Program-made: the position numbers and the translations under genes
Assembly (NCBI GenBank): GCA_902632315.1
Contig: CACPCD010000001.1
Coordinates: 124,001-188,000 of the forward strand
Length of the DNA stretch: 64,000 nt
Direction: 5' to 3'
DNA from: an uncultured Pelagibacteraceae bacterium
GTDB taxonomy: Bacteria > Pseudomonadota > Alphaproteobacteria > Pelagibacterales > Pelagibacteraceae
Notes under the pieces: model-generated
Databases searched by the model: none
What the model saw: only the letters and a program-made list of their open reading frames with translations
What the model was told of the DNA's origin: nothing
Shown here: positions 1 to 9,343 of the stretch, in pieces
How the letters are laid out: every line of letters begins with the position of its first letter
How positions within the stretch are numbered: the stretch's first letter is position 1

Positions 1-834
1 AGTTAAATTTTCACTTAGTATAGGATTTTTTTTATGAGGCATAGCTGATGAACCCTTTTGATTTTTTGAAAAGTATTCTTGTAATTCATAAACTTCAGTT
101 CTTTGTAAATGCCTAATTTCAGTTGCAACTCTCTCAATTGATCCGGCAATTATCCCTAAAACTGAAAAATAGAAAGCATGACGGTCTCTAGGGATAATCT
201 GTGTTGAAATAGGCTCTACTTTTAATTTAAGTTTTTTTGCAACATGTTTTTCAACACTTGGGTTAATGTTTGCAAAAGTTCCTACAGCTCCTGAGATTGC
301 ACAAGTTGATACTTCATCTATTGCATTAACGAGTCTTTTTCTATTTCTCTTAAATTCTTCATAAAAGGAAGCAAGCTTTAAACCAAAAGTAATTGGTTCT
401 GCATGGATTCCATGACTTCTACCCATGCAAGGTGTAAATTTATATTTTCTTGCTTGTTTCTTTATTACTCTTAAAAGATTATCTAAATCTTTAAGAATTA
501 TTTTACCTGATTGAACTAGTTGAATATTAAAACTAGTATCTAATACATCTGAAGAAGTCATTCCTTGATGAAGATATCTTGCTTTGATACCAGCCTTTTC
601 TGTAATTGATGTTAAGAAAGCAATAACATCGTGTTTAACTTGAGACTCTATTTGATGAATCCTTTTAACATTAATTTTAGCTTTTTTCCTGACTGTTGCT
701 GATACCCCTTTAGGTATTTGACCAAGCTTTTCCATAGCTTCTGCAGCTGCAATTTCGACCTCGAGCCAAATTTTGTATTTATTTTCCTCTGACCAAATAT
801 CAGTGAGTTCTTTTCGCGAGTATCTTTTAATCAT
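1..834 (-). CDS. purB: Adenylosuccinate lyase, 3' end outside window
   Basis: Not in the ORF track because its stop lies beyond the window edge. The minus strand reads open for 278 codons from an ATG at 834 (MIKRYSRKELTDIWSEENK). The family signature of the fumarase/aspartase superfamily, SSAMPHKKNP, lies near the visible end, and the QGMTSSDVLDT block is further upstream. Both are typical of PurB, which releases fumarate from SAICAR and adenylosuccinate in purine synthesis. The full enzyme is usually about 430 residues, so roughly the last third is missing here. The start lies 4 bases before the map stop region, and the two genes are probably co-transcribed from the sfsA side. Identity is certain. 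Confidence 0.96.
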   Translation of the reverse strand, partial: MIKRYSRKELTDIWSEENKYKIWLEVEIAAAEAMEKLGQIPKGVSATVRKKAKINVKRIHQIESQVKHDVIAFLTSITEKAGIKARYLHQGMTSSDVLDTSFNIQLVQSGKIILKDLDNLLRVIKKQARKYKFTPCMGRSHGIHAEPITFGLKLASFYEEFKRNRKRLVNAIDEVSTCAISGAVGTFANINPSVEKHVAKKLKLKVEPISTQIIPRDRHAFYFSVLGIIAGSIERVATEIRHLQRTEVYELQEYFSKNQKGSSAMPHKKNPILSENLT

Positions 835-837
835 TAA

Positions 838-1611
838 TTATAAATATGGAGGCTTAAGATAACCTTTAGCAGATTCTGTAAAGATTTCATAACCATTTTC
901 AGTAATTCCAACAGTATGCTCAAATTGTGCTGATAAAGATTTATCTTTTGTAACAGCTGTCCACCCGTCATTAAGTACTTTGATATCAAATTTTCCCGCA
1001 TTGATCATAGGTTCTATTGTAAATGTCATTCCAGGTTTTAATTCCATGCCAGTGTTCTTTTTTCCATAATGTAGTATATTAGGAGACTCATGAAATGTTG
1101 TGCCAATTCCATGACCACAAAAATCTCTTACAACAGAAAAACCATTTTCTTCAACATGAGATTGAATTGTGTATCCGATGTCACCTAATTTAATTCCAGG
1201 TTTTAAAATTTGAATTGCCTTCATCATAGAATCATAGGTCACATTAATTAAATTGTTAAGTTTAACTGAAGTTTTTCCTATACAGAACATTCGACTAGTA
1301 TCACCATAATGATTATCCTTGATAGCTGTTACATCGACGTTAATAGCATCTCCCTCCTCTAAAATTCTTTCTTTAGAGGGTATACCATGGCAGACAACAT
1401 GGTTTAGAGAAGTACATAATGATTTATTAAAACCTCTATAAAATAATGGAGCTGAGTGTCCACCATTGTCTCGTATGAACTCATAGCCAAGTTTATCAAT
1501 ATAATCTGTTGAAATTCCTTCTTTGATGTTTTCAGTAAGCATATCTAAAGTTTGAGCTGCAAGTTTTCCAGCAATTCTCATTTTTTCAAATTTTTCAAAA
1601 TAATTATTCAT
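838..1611 (-). CDS. map: Methionine aminopeptidase, type I
   Basis: A cytoplasmic metalloprotease that removes the initiator methionine from new proteins. The 257 residues have normal type I length and no N-terminal zinc-finger extension. The metal ligands are visible in order: NVDVT and DTSR (the two Asp), GHGIG (His), IEPM (Glu) and the final Glu in SAQFEHTV. It overlaps the end of sfsA by 8 bases (ATGAATAA) and is followed at once by purB, so sfsA-map-purB form one minus-strand unit. Confidence 0.96.
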   Translation of the reverse strand: MNNYFEKFEKMRIAGKLAAQTLDMLTENIKEGISTDYIDKLGYEFIRDNGGHSAPLFYRGFNKSLCTSLNHVVCHGIPSKERILEEGDAINVDVTAIKDNHYGDTSRMFCIGKTSVKLNNLINVTYDSMMKAIQILKPGIKLGDIGYTIQSHVEENGFSVVRDFCGHGIGTTFHESPNILHYGKKNTGMELKPGMTFTIEPMINAGKFDIKVLNDGWTAVTKDKSLSAQFEHTVGITENGYEIFTESAKGYLKPPYL

Positions 1612-2302
1612 TTATAATTTTTAATTTTTTTTCAATCAAAATTTCTTTTGAACTTATCCTACATCTATAAGCTAAGAAATTTACACCAGCTTTTTTTGCT
1701 TTTAGATAATTTTTATAATATTCATCATCTATATCTTTAGCTATTTTAAAATATTCCATATTTTGTATTTGAACTAAGAAAATTAAATATGAATTATAAC
1801 CTTTTTTTATGGCATCAATAAGGGCAATTAAATGCTTGGAGCCTCTTGAAGTAATAGCATCAGGAAACTCTGCAGTTTTTTTATCTCTAAACAAGGTAAC
1901 ATTTTTGACCTCTACAAAATTTTTACGTTGATTTCGCTCAACTAAGAAGTCAAATCTTGTCTCTTTATTAAAAAAAACTTCTGATTTAATATTTCTACAA
2001 TTATTTAGTTCTTTTATTAAATTGTTATAAAGACCGTGGTTGACAATCTTGTTAGCCCTATGGGTATTAATACCAACCAAATTTTTTTCTGCTTTTATTA
2101 TTTCCAATCCATATTTTAGCTTCCTTTTTGGATCGTCGTGTTTCAGCAAATAAACATCATTTCCTTCTTTAAGAAGTCCTTTCATAGATCCTGTATTTGG
2201 ACAGTGAGCGGTTACAATTTGTTTATTTAATTTAACATCAACAAAAAAACGTTTATATCTTTTGATTAATTTGCCTTTTAATAAAGACTTGGTAAATTCC
2301 AT
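1604..2302 (-). CDS. sfsA: SfsA-family protein (sugar fermentation stimulation homologue)
   Basis: The sequence has the SfsA hallmarks: an N-terminal OB-fold-like part with AHCPNTGSMKGL, then a nuclease-like domain with FDFLVE, FVEVKNVTL and FPDAITSRGSKHL. The D..EVK arrangement is that of the PD-(D/E)XK fold. The biochemical role of SfsA remains poorly defined. The ORF track begins at 2353, but those 17 extra residues (MQHLLLCFWSYC...) would run into the start of the divergent gene at 2323. The ATG at 2302 (MEFTKSLLKGK) fits the family start and leaves a 20-bp divergent promoter gap. Confidence 0.9.
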   Translation of the reverse strand: MEFTKSLLKGKLIKRYKRFFVDVKLNKQIVTAHCPNTGSMKGLLKEGNDVYLLKHDDPKRKLKYGLEIIKAEKNLVGINTHRANKIVNHGLYNNLIKELNNCRNIKSEVFFNKETRFDFLVERNQRKNFVEVKNVTLFRDKKTAEFPDAITSRGSKHLIALIDAIKKGYNSYLIFLVQIQNMEYFKIAKDIDDEYYKNYLKAKKAGVNFLAYRCRISSKEILIEKKLKIINE

Positions 2303-2322
2303 ATTCAAATTATATATACAAT

Positions 2323-3072
2323 ATGACCAAAAACACAAAAGTAAATGCTGCAATACTTATAATTGGTAATGAAATTTTATCTGGTAGAACACAAGATACT
2401 AATACAAGCACATTAGCAGTTTGGTTAAATTCTATTGGAGTAAAAGTTAATGAAGTTAGAGTAATTCCTGATGATGAAAAAAAAATTATTGATACATTAA
2501 ATTTTTTGAGAAAAGAGAATGATTATGTTTTTACAACTGGTGGTATAGGGCCTACGCATGACGATATTACTGCACAATCTGTTTCAAAAGCTTTTGGTAA
2601 GAAGTATGAAATTCATAAAGAAGCGTTCAAAATTTTAGAAGCGTATTACAATCCTGGAGAGTTCAATCAGGGCAGACAGAGAATGGTATGGATGCCAGAA
2701 AATGCAGAATTAATTTTAAACCCAACTAGTGGTGCTCCAGGATTTAGTGTTGAAAATGTTTTTTGTCTGCCAGGTGTCCCTTCAATAATGAAATCAATGT
2801 TAGGTGGTTTAAAAAATAAAATAGTGGGTGGAGAGCCAATTTTGAGTCATACTATAAGTTTAAGAACTGTTGAAAGTGAAATAGCTAATTCATTGACAGA
2901 AATTCAAGATCGAAACAAAGATGTTGAAATAGGAAGTTATCCTTTTTTTCATGCTGGCAAGTTAGGAGTTTCAATCGTTCTACGATCAGAGAAACAGTCT
3001 AAAATTGATGATTGTAATTCGCAAATATTAAAATTTGTGAATGAAAAAAAAATAGAAGTTGTAGATCGATAG
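2323..3072 (+). CDS. CinA-like / molybdopterin-binding domain protein
   Basis: A 249-residue protein of the MoaB/Mog (MoCF) fold. It carries IIGNEILSGRTQDTNT at the N-terminus and TTGGIGPTHDD in the centre, which form the typical nucleotide or pterin binding loop of CinA N-terminal domains. It lacks the C-terminal nicotinamide-nucleotide amidase domain of full CinA, as is common for the short alphaproteobacterial form, so the exact substrate cannot be read from sequence. It starts 20 bp from the divergent sfsA start, and its stop abuts the ATG of the next gene, which implies translational coupling. Confidence 0.85.
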   Translation: MTKNTKVNAAILIIGNEILSGRTQDTNTSTLAVWLNSIGVKVNEVRVIPDDEKKIIDTLNFLRKENDYVFTTGGIGPTHDDITAQSVSKAFGKKYEIHKEAFKILEAYYNPGEFNQGRQRMVWMPENAELILNPTSGAPGFSVENVFCLPGVPSIMKSMLGGLKNKIVGGEPILSHTISLRTVESEIANSLTEIQDRNKDVEIGSYPFFHAGKLGVSIVLRSEKQSKIDDCNSQILKFVNEKKIEVVDR

Positions 3073-3474
3073 ATGCTTTATTTTGCTTACGGAAGTAATC
3101 TTAATCATTTTCAGATGAAACGTAGATGTAAAGATAGTGTTTTTCTTAAAAAAATTAATTTAAAAAATTTTAAACTTACTTTTAGAAGTAAATATAGAGC
3201 AGCTGATATAGAACCAAAGAAAAACTCTATTGTTACAGGTGGTCTTTTTGAAATATCTAAAAGTGATGAAAAAAAACTAGACATTTATGAAGATTTTCCT
3301 ACTCTATATAAAAAGTTTTATTTTTATCATTACGGAAAAAAAGTAATGACCTATACCATGGTTAACAAAACTTCTTTTAGATTTCCAACAGATCGTTATT
3401 TAAGAGTAGTACAACAGGGATATAAAGATTGTCGATTAGATAAAAAACTTTTGAAAAAAGCTCTTATAGAATAA
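3073..3474 (+). CDS. Gamma-glutamylcyclotransferase-like (AIG2/GGCT fold) protein
   Basis: 133 residues beginning MLYFAYGSNLN, the YGSN loop that binds the gamma-glutamyl group in GGCT-fold enzymes. The candidate catalytic acid is the Glu in LDIYEDFPTLY. Members cleave gamma-glutamyl amines or peptides to 5-oxoproline, but the substrate is not predictable here. The start codon directly follows the stop of the CinA-like gene. The protein is very lysine-rich, like its neighbours. Family assignment is firm; physiological role is open. Confidence 0.82.
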   Translation: MLYFAYGSNLNHFQMKRRCKDSVFLKKINLKNFKLTFRSKYRAADIEPKKNSIVTGGLFEISKSDEKKLDIYEDFPTLYKKFYFYHYGKKVMTYTMVNKTSFRFPTDRYLRVVQQGYKDCRLDKKLLKKALIE

Positions 3475-3489
3475 TATCTTACATAGAAT

Positions 3490-4701
3490 ATGAAAATTCC
3501 AAAAACCTTTAAAATAAAAAAATGTAGATTGTGTGGTAATTCAAAATTAAAACAAATTCATAATTTTGGAAATATTTATGTAAGTAATTTCGTAAATAAA
3601 AAAGATATTAAAAAAGGAGTAAGAGCACCCTTGAATCTAATTTATTGTAAGAAGTGTGAACTACTACAATTAGAACATTCTGCGCCTCAAGAAATAATGT
3701 ATAAAAAATTTTATTGGTATAAGTCTGGTATTACAAAAACGATGAGAGATGGTTTATATGAATTATATCAAGACATTAAAAAAAATTGCAAAGTCAAAGC
3801 AGGCGATGTGATTTTAGATATAGGAGCAAATGATGGCACTTTATTAAAATATTTTAAAAAAGATAAAATAATAACAATAGGCTGTGAGCCAGCAAATAAT
3901 CTTAAAAAAGAACTCAAAACTAATTGTCATTATATGATCAATGATTTTTGGCACGCAAAACATTTAAAAAATATTCCTAACAAATATCGTAAATTAAAAG
4001 TAATTTCTGCTATTGGGATGTTTTATGATTTAGAAGACCCATCAGAATTTATTGCTCATGCTGCAGATTGTTTGGACGATGATGGTATATTTGTTGCACA
4101 ATTAATGTGCTCTCATTCAATGTTTAGAACAAATGATTTAGGAAATATTTGTCATGAACATTTAGAATATTATTCCTATAATTCATTAAAATATTTATTT
4201 GAAAAAAATGGTTTAAAAATATTCAAGATGAGTGAAAATGAAATTAATGGGGGCTCATATAGAATTTATTGCAAAAAAAATATAAAAAGATCTATCAAAT
4301 TTAAGGAGAAAGCTGGATATAAAGAAATAATAAGTTTCATAAAAAGAGTAAAAAGAAACAAACAAATGACAATAAATTTTATAAAAAAGATGAACAAAAT
4401 TGGAAAAAAAATATTTTTGTATGGAGCATCAACGAAAGGAAACACTCTTCTTCAATATTACGGTTTAACAAGTAAAGAAATACCCTATGCAGCAGAAAGA
4501 AGTAAGACGAAGTGGGGAAAATATACTATTGGATCAGGCGTTAAAATAATTTCAGAAGAAAACGCAAGAAAACTTAAACCTGATTATTTTTTTGTTATGC
4601 CTTATGGATTTATAAAAGAATTTTTGATAAGAGAAAAAAAATGGCTAAAGAAAGGTGGAAAATTTTTACTTCCATACCCAAAACTAAAAATAGTTAAATG
4701 A
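3490..4701 (+). CDS. C-methyltransferase (zinc-binding, sugar-type)
   Basis: 403 residues with the three-part layout of NDP-sugar C-methyltransferases. An N-terminal zinc site is formed by CRLCGN near residue 14 and CKKCE near 54. A central SAM-binding Rossmann domain follows (VILDIGANDGTLL). The C-terminal domain has the YGASTKGNTLLQYYGL and SGVKIISEENARKLKPDY motifs. These enzymes add a methyl group to the carbon skeleton of a nucleotide-linked keto-sugar. A paralogue lies at 27544. It overlaps the following dehydratase by 4 bases (ATGA) and so begins the first glycan operon. Confidence 0.87.
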   Translation: MKIPKTFKIKKCRLCGNSKLKQIHNFGNIYVSNFVNKKDIKKGVRAPLNLIYCKKCELLQLEHSAPQEIMYKKFYWYKSGITKTMRDGLYELYQDIKKNCKVKAGDVILDIGANDGTLLKYFKKDKIITIGCEPANNLKKELKTNCHYMINDFWHAKHLKNIPNKYRKLKVISAIGMFYDLEDPSEFIAHAADCLDDDGIFVAQLMCSHSMFRTNDLGNICHEHLEYYSYNSLKYLFEKNGLKIFKMSENEINGGSYRIYCKKNIKRSIKFKEKAGYKEIISFIKRVKRNKQMTINFIKKMNKIGKKIFLYGASTKGNTLLQYYGLTSKEIPYAAERSKTKWGKYTIGSGVKIISEENARKLKPDYFFVMPYGFIKEFLIREKKWLKKGGKFLLPYPKLKIVK

Positions 4702-5678
4702 AAAAAAGAGCATTAGTCTTAGGAGCAACAGGACAGGATGGATCATATATGGTCGATCTTTTGCTTAAAAAAAGATATGAAGTTCATGGGATATATCGTA
4801 AATCTTCAGTCGGAAATACAAAAAATATTGATCATTTAATAAATAATCCAAAAATTTTGAATAAAAGTTTTTTTTTACACAGAGGTGATTTATTAGACCC
4901 AGGCTCTTTAACAAGCATCATTGAAAATACTAATCCAAATGAAATTTATAATTTTGCAGATCAAGATCATGTAGGCTGGAGTTATGAAATTCCTTCATAT
5001 TCCTTTAGAGCTACAGCATTATCAGTAATTGACATATTTGAAGTTCTGAGAAAATTAAATAAAAAGATTAAATTTTTTCAACCAATATCATCAAATATAT
5101 TTGGAGAGACAAAAAAAATTAAACAAAATGAAAAAACTATTCCAGAGCCCAACAGTATATATGCTCTTGCTAAAACCACTACACTCTATGCATCTAGAAT
5201 GTATAACAAAGTTTACAATCTTCATATATGTGGAGCAATTTTTTTTAATCATGAGTCACCTAAAAGGAATAAAGATTATGTTTCTAAAAAAATAGTTCAG
5301 CATGCTTGTGAAATATATTTTAAAAAAAGAAAATTCATTTATTTAGGAAACATTAAGTCTAAAATTGATTGGGGATATGCAAAAGAATATGTCGATTATT
5401 CATGGAGAATAATGCAGCAAAAAAAACCTGATTTCTATGTTATTGGCTCTGGAAAAAATTATACTGTCGAATATTTCTTAAAAAAATGTTTTAGCTACCT
5501 TGGGTTAAATTATAGAAAATATTTAAAAATTGATAAGAAATTATTTAGACCATCAAAAACTAGAAACTTATTAGCAGATACATCTAAAGCAAAAAAAGAT
5601 TTAAACTTTAAGTTAAAAACAGACCTAGATGCTTTGATTAAAATAATGATGGATAACGAGTTGAAAAAATATAACTAA
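4698..5678 (+). CDS. GDP-mannose 4,6-dehydratase-like NDP-sugar dehydratase
   Basis: An extended short-chain dehydrogenase of 326 residues. The NAD(P) loop LGATGQDGSYMVDLLL is followed by YRKSS, which is characteristic of GDP-mannose 4,6-dehydratases. The catalytic YxxxK is in SIYALAKTTT and the preceding Ser in PISSNIFGE. The family makes 4-keto-6-deoxy sugars, a substrate for the upstream C-methyltransferase, with which it overlaps by ATGA. Asp replaces the usual acceptor-loop residues in FADQDHVGWSYEIP, so the sugar substrate could differ from GDP-mannose; I leave the symbol empty. It is convergent with the next gene, with 1 bp between them. Confidence 0.82.
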   Translation: MKKRALVLGATGQDGSYMVDLLLKKRYEVHGIYRKSSVGNTKNIDHLINNPKILNKSFFLHRGDLLDPGSLTSIIENTNPNEIYNFADQDHVGWSYEIPSYSFRATALSVIDIFEVLRKLNKKIKFFQPISSNIFGETKKIKQNEKTIPEPNSIYALAKTTTLYASRMYNKVYNLHICGAIFFNHESPKRNKDYVSKKIVQHACEIYFKKRKFIYLGNIKSKIDWGYAKEYVDYSWRIMQQKKPDFYVIGSGKNYTVEYFLKKCFSYLGLNYRKYLKIDKKLFRPSKTRNLLADTSKAKKDLNFKLKTDLDALIKIMMDNELKKYN

Positions 5679-5679
5679 T

Positions 5680-6480
5680 CTAGTCAAAGTGTTTTTCTTT
5701 TAAAAAATAAGTATTTAAAGGAAAATTGTTATAAATTTTCTCAAATTTATTTTTTTTATTTGAGAAAGCATATTTTTCATATCTATATTTTTTTAAAATT
5801 TTAATAATTTTTTTAATATCTGAATCGGTTTCGATCAATAAAGCAGGCTGATCTTTTTTAATAATTTTTTCAAGACATTTAACAACTGATAGACCATTGT
5901 CGTTTACATCAATTTTAATTAAATCTATCCTATACTTAAGCTTTTTAATCTTATTAATTTTTAGTTTTTCTTTTACTATTTGAATATTTTTTTTAAATTT
6001 AAAATCCAATCCCAACTGTTTTATTAAGGTTAATTTATTGTAATATGTATAGGGTATAAGGTCTAAGTTAATATTAAAAAACTTATATCTTGGAAAATAG
6101 ATTTCCTTAATATCTTTTTTGTGCCCAATTGCATAGGGTTTTATTATTAGTTTATTATTTTTAATTTTTCTTAAAATTTTTATGTAAAAATTATTAGGTT
6201 CAAAACAAATAGCTTTATTAATGTTAAGGTTGTTTAAAAAAAATTTTGAGGCAATCCCATCACTTGCACCAACATCAATTATATTAATACTATCTTTAAA
6301 GTTTATAAACTTAACACCACTAGCATCTTCTTCAAAAATGTTTGTGTGTCTGACAAAATATCTTGCAAAAACATACAATAATGGGTGAGATCTAATTATT
6401 TTTTCAAAAAAATTTAGCAATCCAGAATTTGTAGAAGATTTACTCATAATAAATCCATTTGATTTTTTTTGCTTAGACAT
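5680..6480 (-). CDS. FkbM-family methyltransferase
   Basis: 266 residues with a SAM-binding Rossmann core: IIDVGASDGIASKFF (motif I), CFEPNN (acidic end of strand 2) and the downstream KIDVNDNG segment. The last is an altered form of the KIDVEGxE block that defines the FkbM family. The family usually O-methylates sugars or polyketides. It sits divergently from the next FkbM gene and inside a glycan region, so a sugar substrate is likely but inferred. The first about ten residues (MSKQKKSNGF) could be non-native; a second Met occurs at residue 12. Confidence 0.75.
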   Translation of the reverse strand: MSKQKKSNGFIMSKSSTNSGLLNFFEKIIRSHPLLYVFARYFVRHTNIFEEDASGVKFINFKDSINIIDVGASDGIASKFFLNNLNINKAICFEPNNFYIKILRKIKNNKLIIKPYAIGHKKDIKEIYFPRYKFFNINLDLIPYTYYNKLTLIKQLGLDFKFKKNIQIVKEKLKINKIKKLKYRIDLIKIDVNDNGLSVVKCLEKIIKKDQPALLIETDSDIKKIIKILKKYRYEKYAFSNKKNKFEKIYNNFPLNTYFLKEKHFD

Positions 6481-6483
6481 ATA

Positions 6484-7239
6484 ATGCTTTCCAGCAAGTT
6501 TTTTATCACAGTAAAAACAAAAAAAAAGATAGATAAATTTATGATTTATAAATATTTGGATAAATACTTAATGAATGATTTTACTGATGAAATTGCACAA
6601 ATCATAAGTAAAAAAAATAATAATGATTTAACAATCTTTGACGTGGGGTGTTTTTTAGGTAATTTCTCAAGAAATCTAAAAAAAAAAATTATTTCTAGAA
6701 ATGTAGATTTTTTTTTATTTGATCCAAATAAAAATTTAGAAATAAAAGACTTTGATTATTTTAAAATCGCTTTTTCTAATACAATTGGAAAACAAGATTA
6801 TCATTTAAATGAATTTTTTCCATCTTCAGGATCATCACTTAAAACTACGGTTAAAGATGATGCATTGTGGAATTGGACAAGAAAATTAGTTACATTTAAT
6901 TTTAATAAAAATTTTTCATCTCACACAGTTGATACAGATACAATTGATAATTTTTGTAAAGTTAAAAAGATAAATAAGATTGATATTTTAAAAATTGATG
7001 TTGAAGGGAATGAATTAGAAGTACTACTGGGTGCTGAAGAATCCTTAAATAGTATATTCTTAATTCAAATTGAAATTTTAGATTCTAAAGTAAATTTTGA
7101 TAAAAAATTTTCTGAAATTAAACTTCTACTTGAAGATAGATATGGATTTAAAATGATTAGGCAAAAAAATATTTGGACTCTGAATATTTTAAGCAAAATG
7201 AAGTCAAGTGATGCATTATTTATTAAAGATACATTGTAG
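6484..7239 (+). CDS. FkbM-family methyltransferase
   Basis: The ORF track opens at a TTG (6469) inside the divergent neighbour. The ATG at 6484 (MLSSKFFITVKTKK) removes that overlap and is preferred, giving 251 residues. Motifs are IFDVGCFLGNFSRNL for SAM binding, FLFDPN, and the canonical family block ILKIDVEGNELEVLLGA. It is the best-preserved FkbM core of the four in this window. It converges on the large membrane protein gene at 7255. Probably methylates a glycan residue; the target is unknown. Confidence 0.78.
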   Translation: MLSSKFFITVKTKKKIDKFMIYKYLDKYLMNDFTDEIAQIISKKNNNDLTIFDVGCFLGNFSRNLKKKIISRNVDFFLFDPNKNLEIKDFDYFKIAFSNTIGKQDYHLNEFFPSSGSSLKTTVKDDALWNWTRKLVTFNFNKNFSSHTVDTDTIDNFCKVKKINKIDILKIDVEGNELEVLLGAEESLNSIFLIQIEILDSKVNFDKKFSEIKLLLEDRYGFKMIRQKNIWTLNILSKMKSSDALFIKDTL

Positions 7240-7254
7240 ATTTTTATTATTTAC

Positions 7255-8613
7255 CTAATTAATTGAAGTCCTAATCACAAAGTAAATAATTAAAATTAAA
7301 AAATAATAAGAAATAAGATAAACACTAAATCTTTTATAATTTTCCTCCGTAAGGCAATTAAAAAATCTATTGTTAAACAAAAGTAACGCAATACATACCA
7401 AGAGCGGATCGAAAGTTTTGTGATACACGAATGGGTCAGGGTCTAAACATATTAATATTAATAACAATAATATATCACCGATATCTTTATCAAAAAATAT
7501 TTTACTAAAAAACAAAAAAGAAAAAAAACAAATAAAATAGAATAAATAATTATTGTTAAATAATAATTGAGATGCCTTATAAAAAATACCCCCACCGCCA
7601 AGTGAAGTAATAGGATAATTAAAGTTATAAATAAAAAAAGTTGTGATTAAAAAACTAGTTGATAGAAATAGAATTTGTTTTGTATTTATTTTTATTGAAT
7701 TAATAATGTTTTTATCATTCTTAATCATTATGAAGGGAAATAAATAAAATAAAAATATAGATGAACTAATCAGAATATTAGTTGAATATAAAACTAATGT
7801 AGGATCCATAAAAAAATTATTTGCCCAAGTAAAAAAAATATTGTCCAATATGAAGACATAATAAATTGCTGGAAAAGAAAAAATAATATTTAATAAACAG
7901 AATAAAATTAATTGTTTATTAAAACCTTTTAATAAGAAAATTTTATAAAAGAAAAATATTGAAAATAAGCTATAAATAGGTCTTACATATGCAGAGAGAG
8001 CTATAAATAATACATTTAAAAAAATAAAGATTAATTGTTTTTTTAATTCTAATTCATTAGTAAATTTTAAATAAAAAAGTATTCCAAGTAATAAAAATAA
8101 TAGAGCCAAATTCAAATCACCAGCCCATATAGCATAAGATCTAAAACATGGAGATATTAAGATGAAAAGTGAAATTAAAAATAATATATTCTTATCTAAT
8201 TCTTTGTATTTTTCTCTTAAACAAAAATAAAAAATTAGAGGTATTACTACAGATAAATGTAAATAAAATAATCTTAACAAACCATATTCAGCTCCATAAA
8301 CATCTAAATGGTGATGATAGATTTTAGTATTTGTGTTTACGTTAAGAGTGATGCCATCAAAAAAACTTTGAACCACAGTCATAAGTGCAAAATAAAAAGG
8401 TGAGTGATCCATGCTTAAATTTGAAAAAATATTAAAAAATTCAAATAAATCCTTTTTGGCAATATTTAACATCTGAACATAGGAGCTAAAATCTCGTATG
8501 GCACCACCGGTCAAATTTTCATTTGAGTAAAAACCAAACAACATTGTGAGATAAAGAAGTGAATAAACAATAATTAATTGTAAGTTTGATATTTTGAGAT
8601 TATTGTAATTCAT
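7255..8613 (-). CDS. Polytopic membrane protein, possibly GT-C-like glycosyltransferase
   Basis: 452 residues with roughly ten or more hydrophobic segments, starting at about residue 12 (LIIVYSLLYLTMLFGFY). The first large loop contains an acidic position (GGAIRDFSSYV) and MDHSPFYFALM. This resembles the acidic/HPPLYY loop of GT-C enzymes such as ArnT or PMT-type transferases that use lipid-linked sugars. That similarity is only at pattern level. Flanked by methyltransferase genes and followed (divergently) by a small methyltransferase and a GT2, it would fit a membrane step in surface-glycan assembly. Function unproven. Confidence 0.6.
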   Translation of the reverse strand: MNYNNLKISNLQLIIVYSLLYLTMLFGFYSNENLTGGAIRDFSSYVQMLNIAKKDLFEFFNIFSNLSMDHSPFYFALMTVVQSFFDGITLNVNTNTKIYHHHLDVYGAEYGLLRLFYLHLSVVIPLIFYFCLREKYKELDKNILFLISLFILISPCFRSYAIWAGDLNLALLFLLLGILFYLKFTNELELKKQLIFIFLNVLFIALSAYVRPIYSLFSIFFFYKIFLLKGFNKQLILFCLLNIIFSFPAIYYVFILDNIFFTWANNFFMDPTLVLYSTNILISSSIFLFYLFPFIMIKNDKNIINSIKINTKQILFLSTSFLITTFFIYNFNYPITSLGGGGIFYKASQLLFNNNYLFYFICFFSFLFFSKIFFDKDIGDILLLLILICLDPDPFVYHKTFDPLLVCIALLLFNNRFFNCLTEENYKRFSVYLISYYFLILIIYFVIRTSIN

Positions 8614-8710
8614 GAAATAGATTTAATTTAAATAATATTTAGATTAACACAAGTTAAACATAAATAAACTTTTTTAGTTATTTAAAAAATAAATAGCATA
8701 ATTTTTTAAT

Positions 8711-9328
8711 ATGAAATTGATAAATATTTTTTTTAAGATTTTTAAAAATTATAATTTTTATATCTTTATCATAATATTTTTTGAGATTTACTATTATATT
8801 AAAAAATATAAAGGTTTTAAATTTAATCTTTCTACAAATAAAACAATGGCTGATGATATTCCATGTCCATACTATTTTTTATTTAGAATTCTAAAAGTTT
8901 TAAAAAAAAAAAAATTTAAAAGTTTTATTGATTTAGGGTGTGGATCAGGAAGAATAATTGATTTTATAAATAATAATTTTTCTAATAAAAAGCTTGTTGG
9001 GGTCGAATATTTCAATAAACAATTTACTTATTCAAAAAAAATTTTCAAAGAATCACAAAATATTTCGATTATTCAATCAGATTTTACAAAACTAAATTTT
9101 AGAAAAAAAATCTATGATGTATACTTTTTAAGTGCTCCTTTTAAAAATAAAAAAGATTTTTTAAAATTCATGATGAAAATTTCAAAAATCAAAAAAATTC
9201 AAAAAAAAATTATTATAACAATTAATTATGAAAAAAAACTTCTCCAAAAAGTAAGTAAAATGAGATTTATTGACACTTTTTATTTAAGTGAAGACAAAGG
9301 CTATTCAATATGTTTAATTAAATCTTAA
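8711..9328 (+). CDS. Membrane-anchored class I SAM methyltransferase
   Basis: 205 residues. A hydrophobic N-terminal segment (about residues 14-30, NFYIFIIIFFEIYYYI) should anchor it in the inner membrane with the enzyme domain in the cytoplasm. The SAM motif is SFIDLGCGSGRIIDFI around residue 77, followed by LVGVEY and a SDF motif. It is extremely Lys/Ile/Phe rich. It opens a plus-strand run with GT2, cupin and DegT genes. The methylated substrate is unknown, but the context points to a lipid-linked sugar or lipid. Confidence 0.66.
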   Translation: MKLINIFFKIFKNYNFYIFIIIFFEIYYYIKKYKGFKFNLSTNKTMADDIPCPYYFLFRILKVLKKKKFKSFIDLGCGSGRIIDFINNNFSNKKLVGVEYFNKQFTYSKKIFKESQNISIIQSDFTKLNFRKKIYDVYFLSAPFKNKKDFLKFMMKISKIKKIQKKIIITINYEKKLLQKVSKMRFIDTFYLSEDKGYSICLIKS

Positions 9329-9343
9329 CTGTTATTATCAATT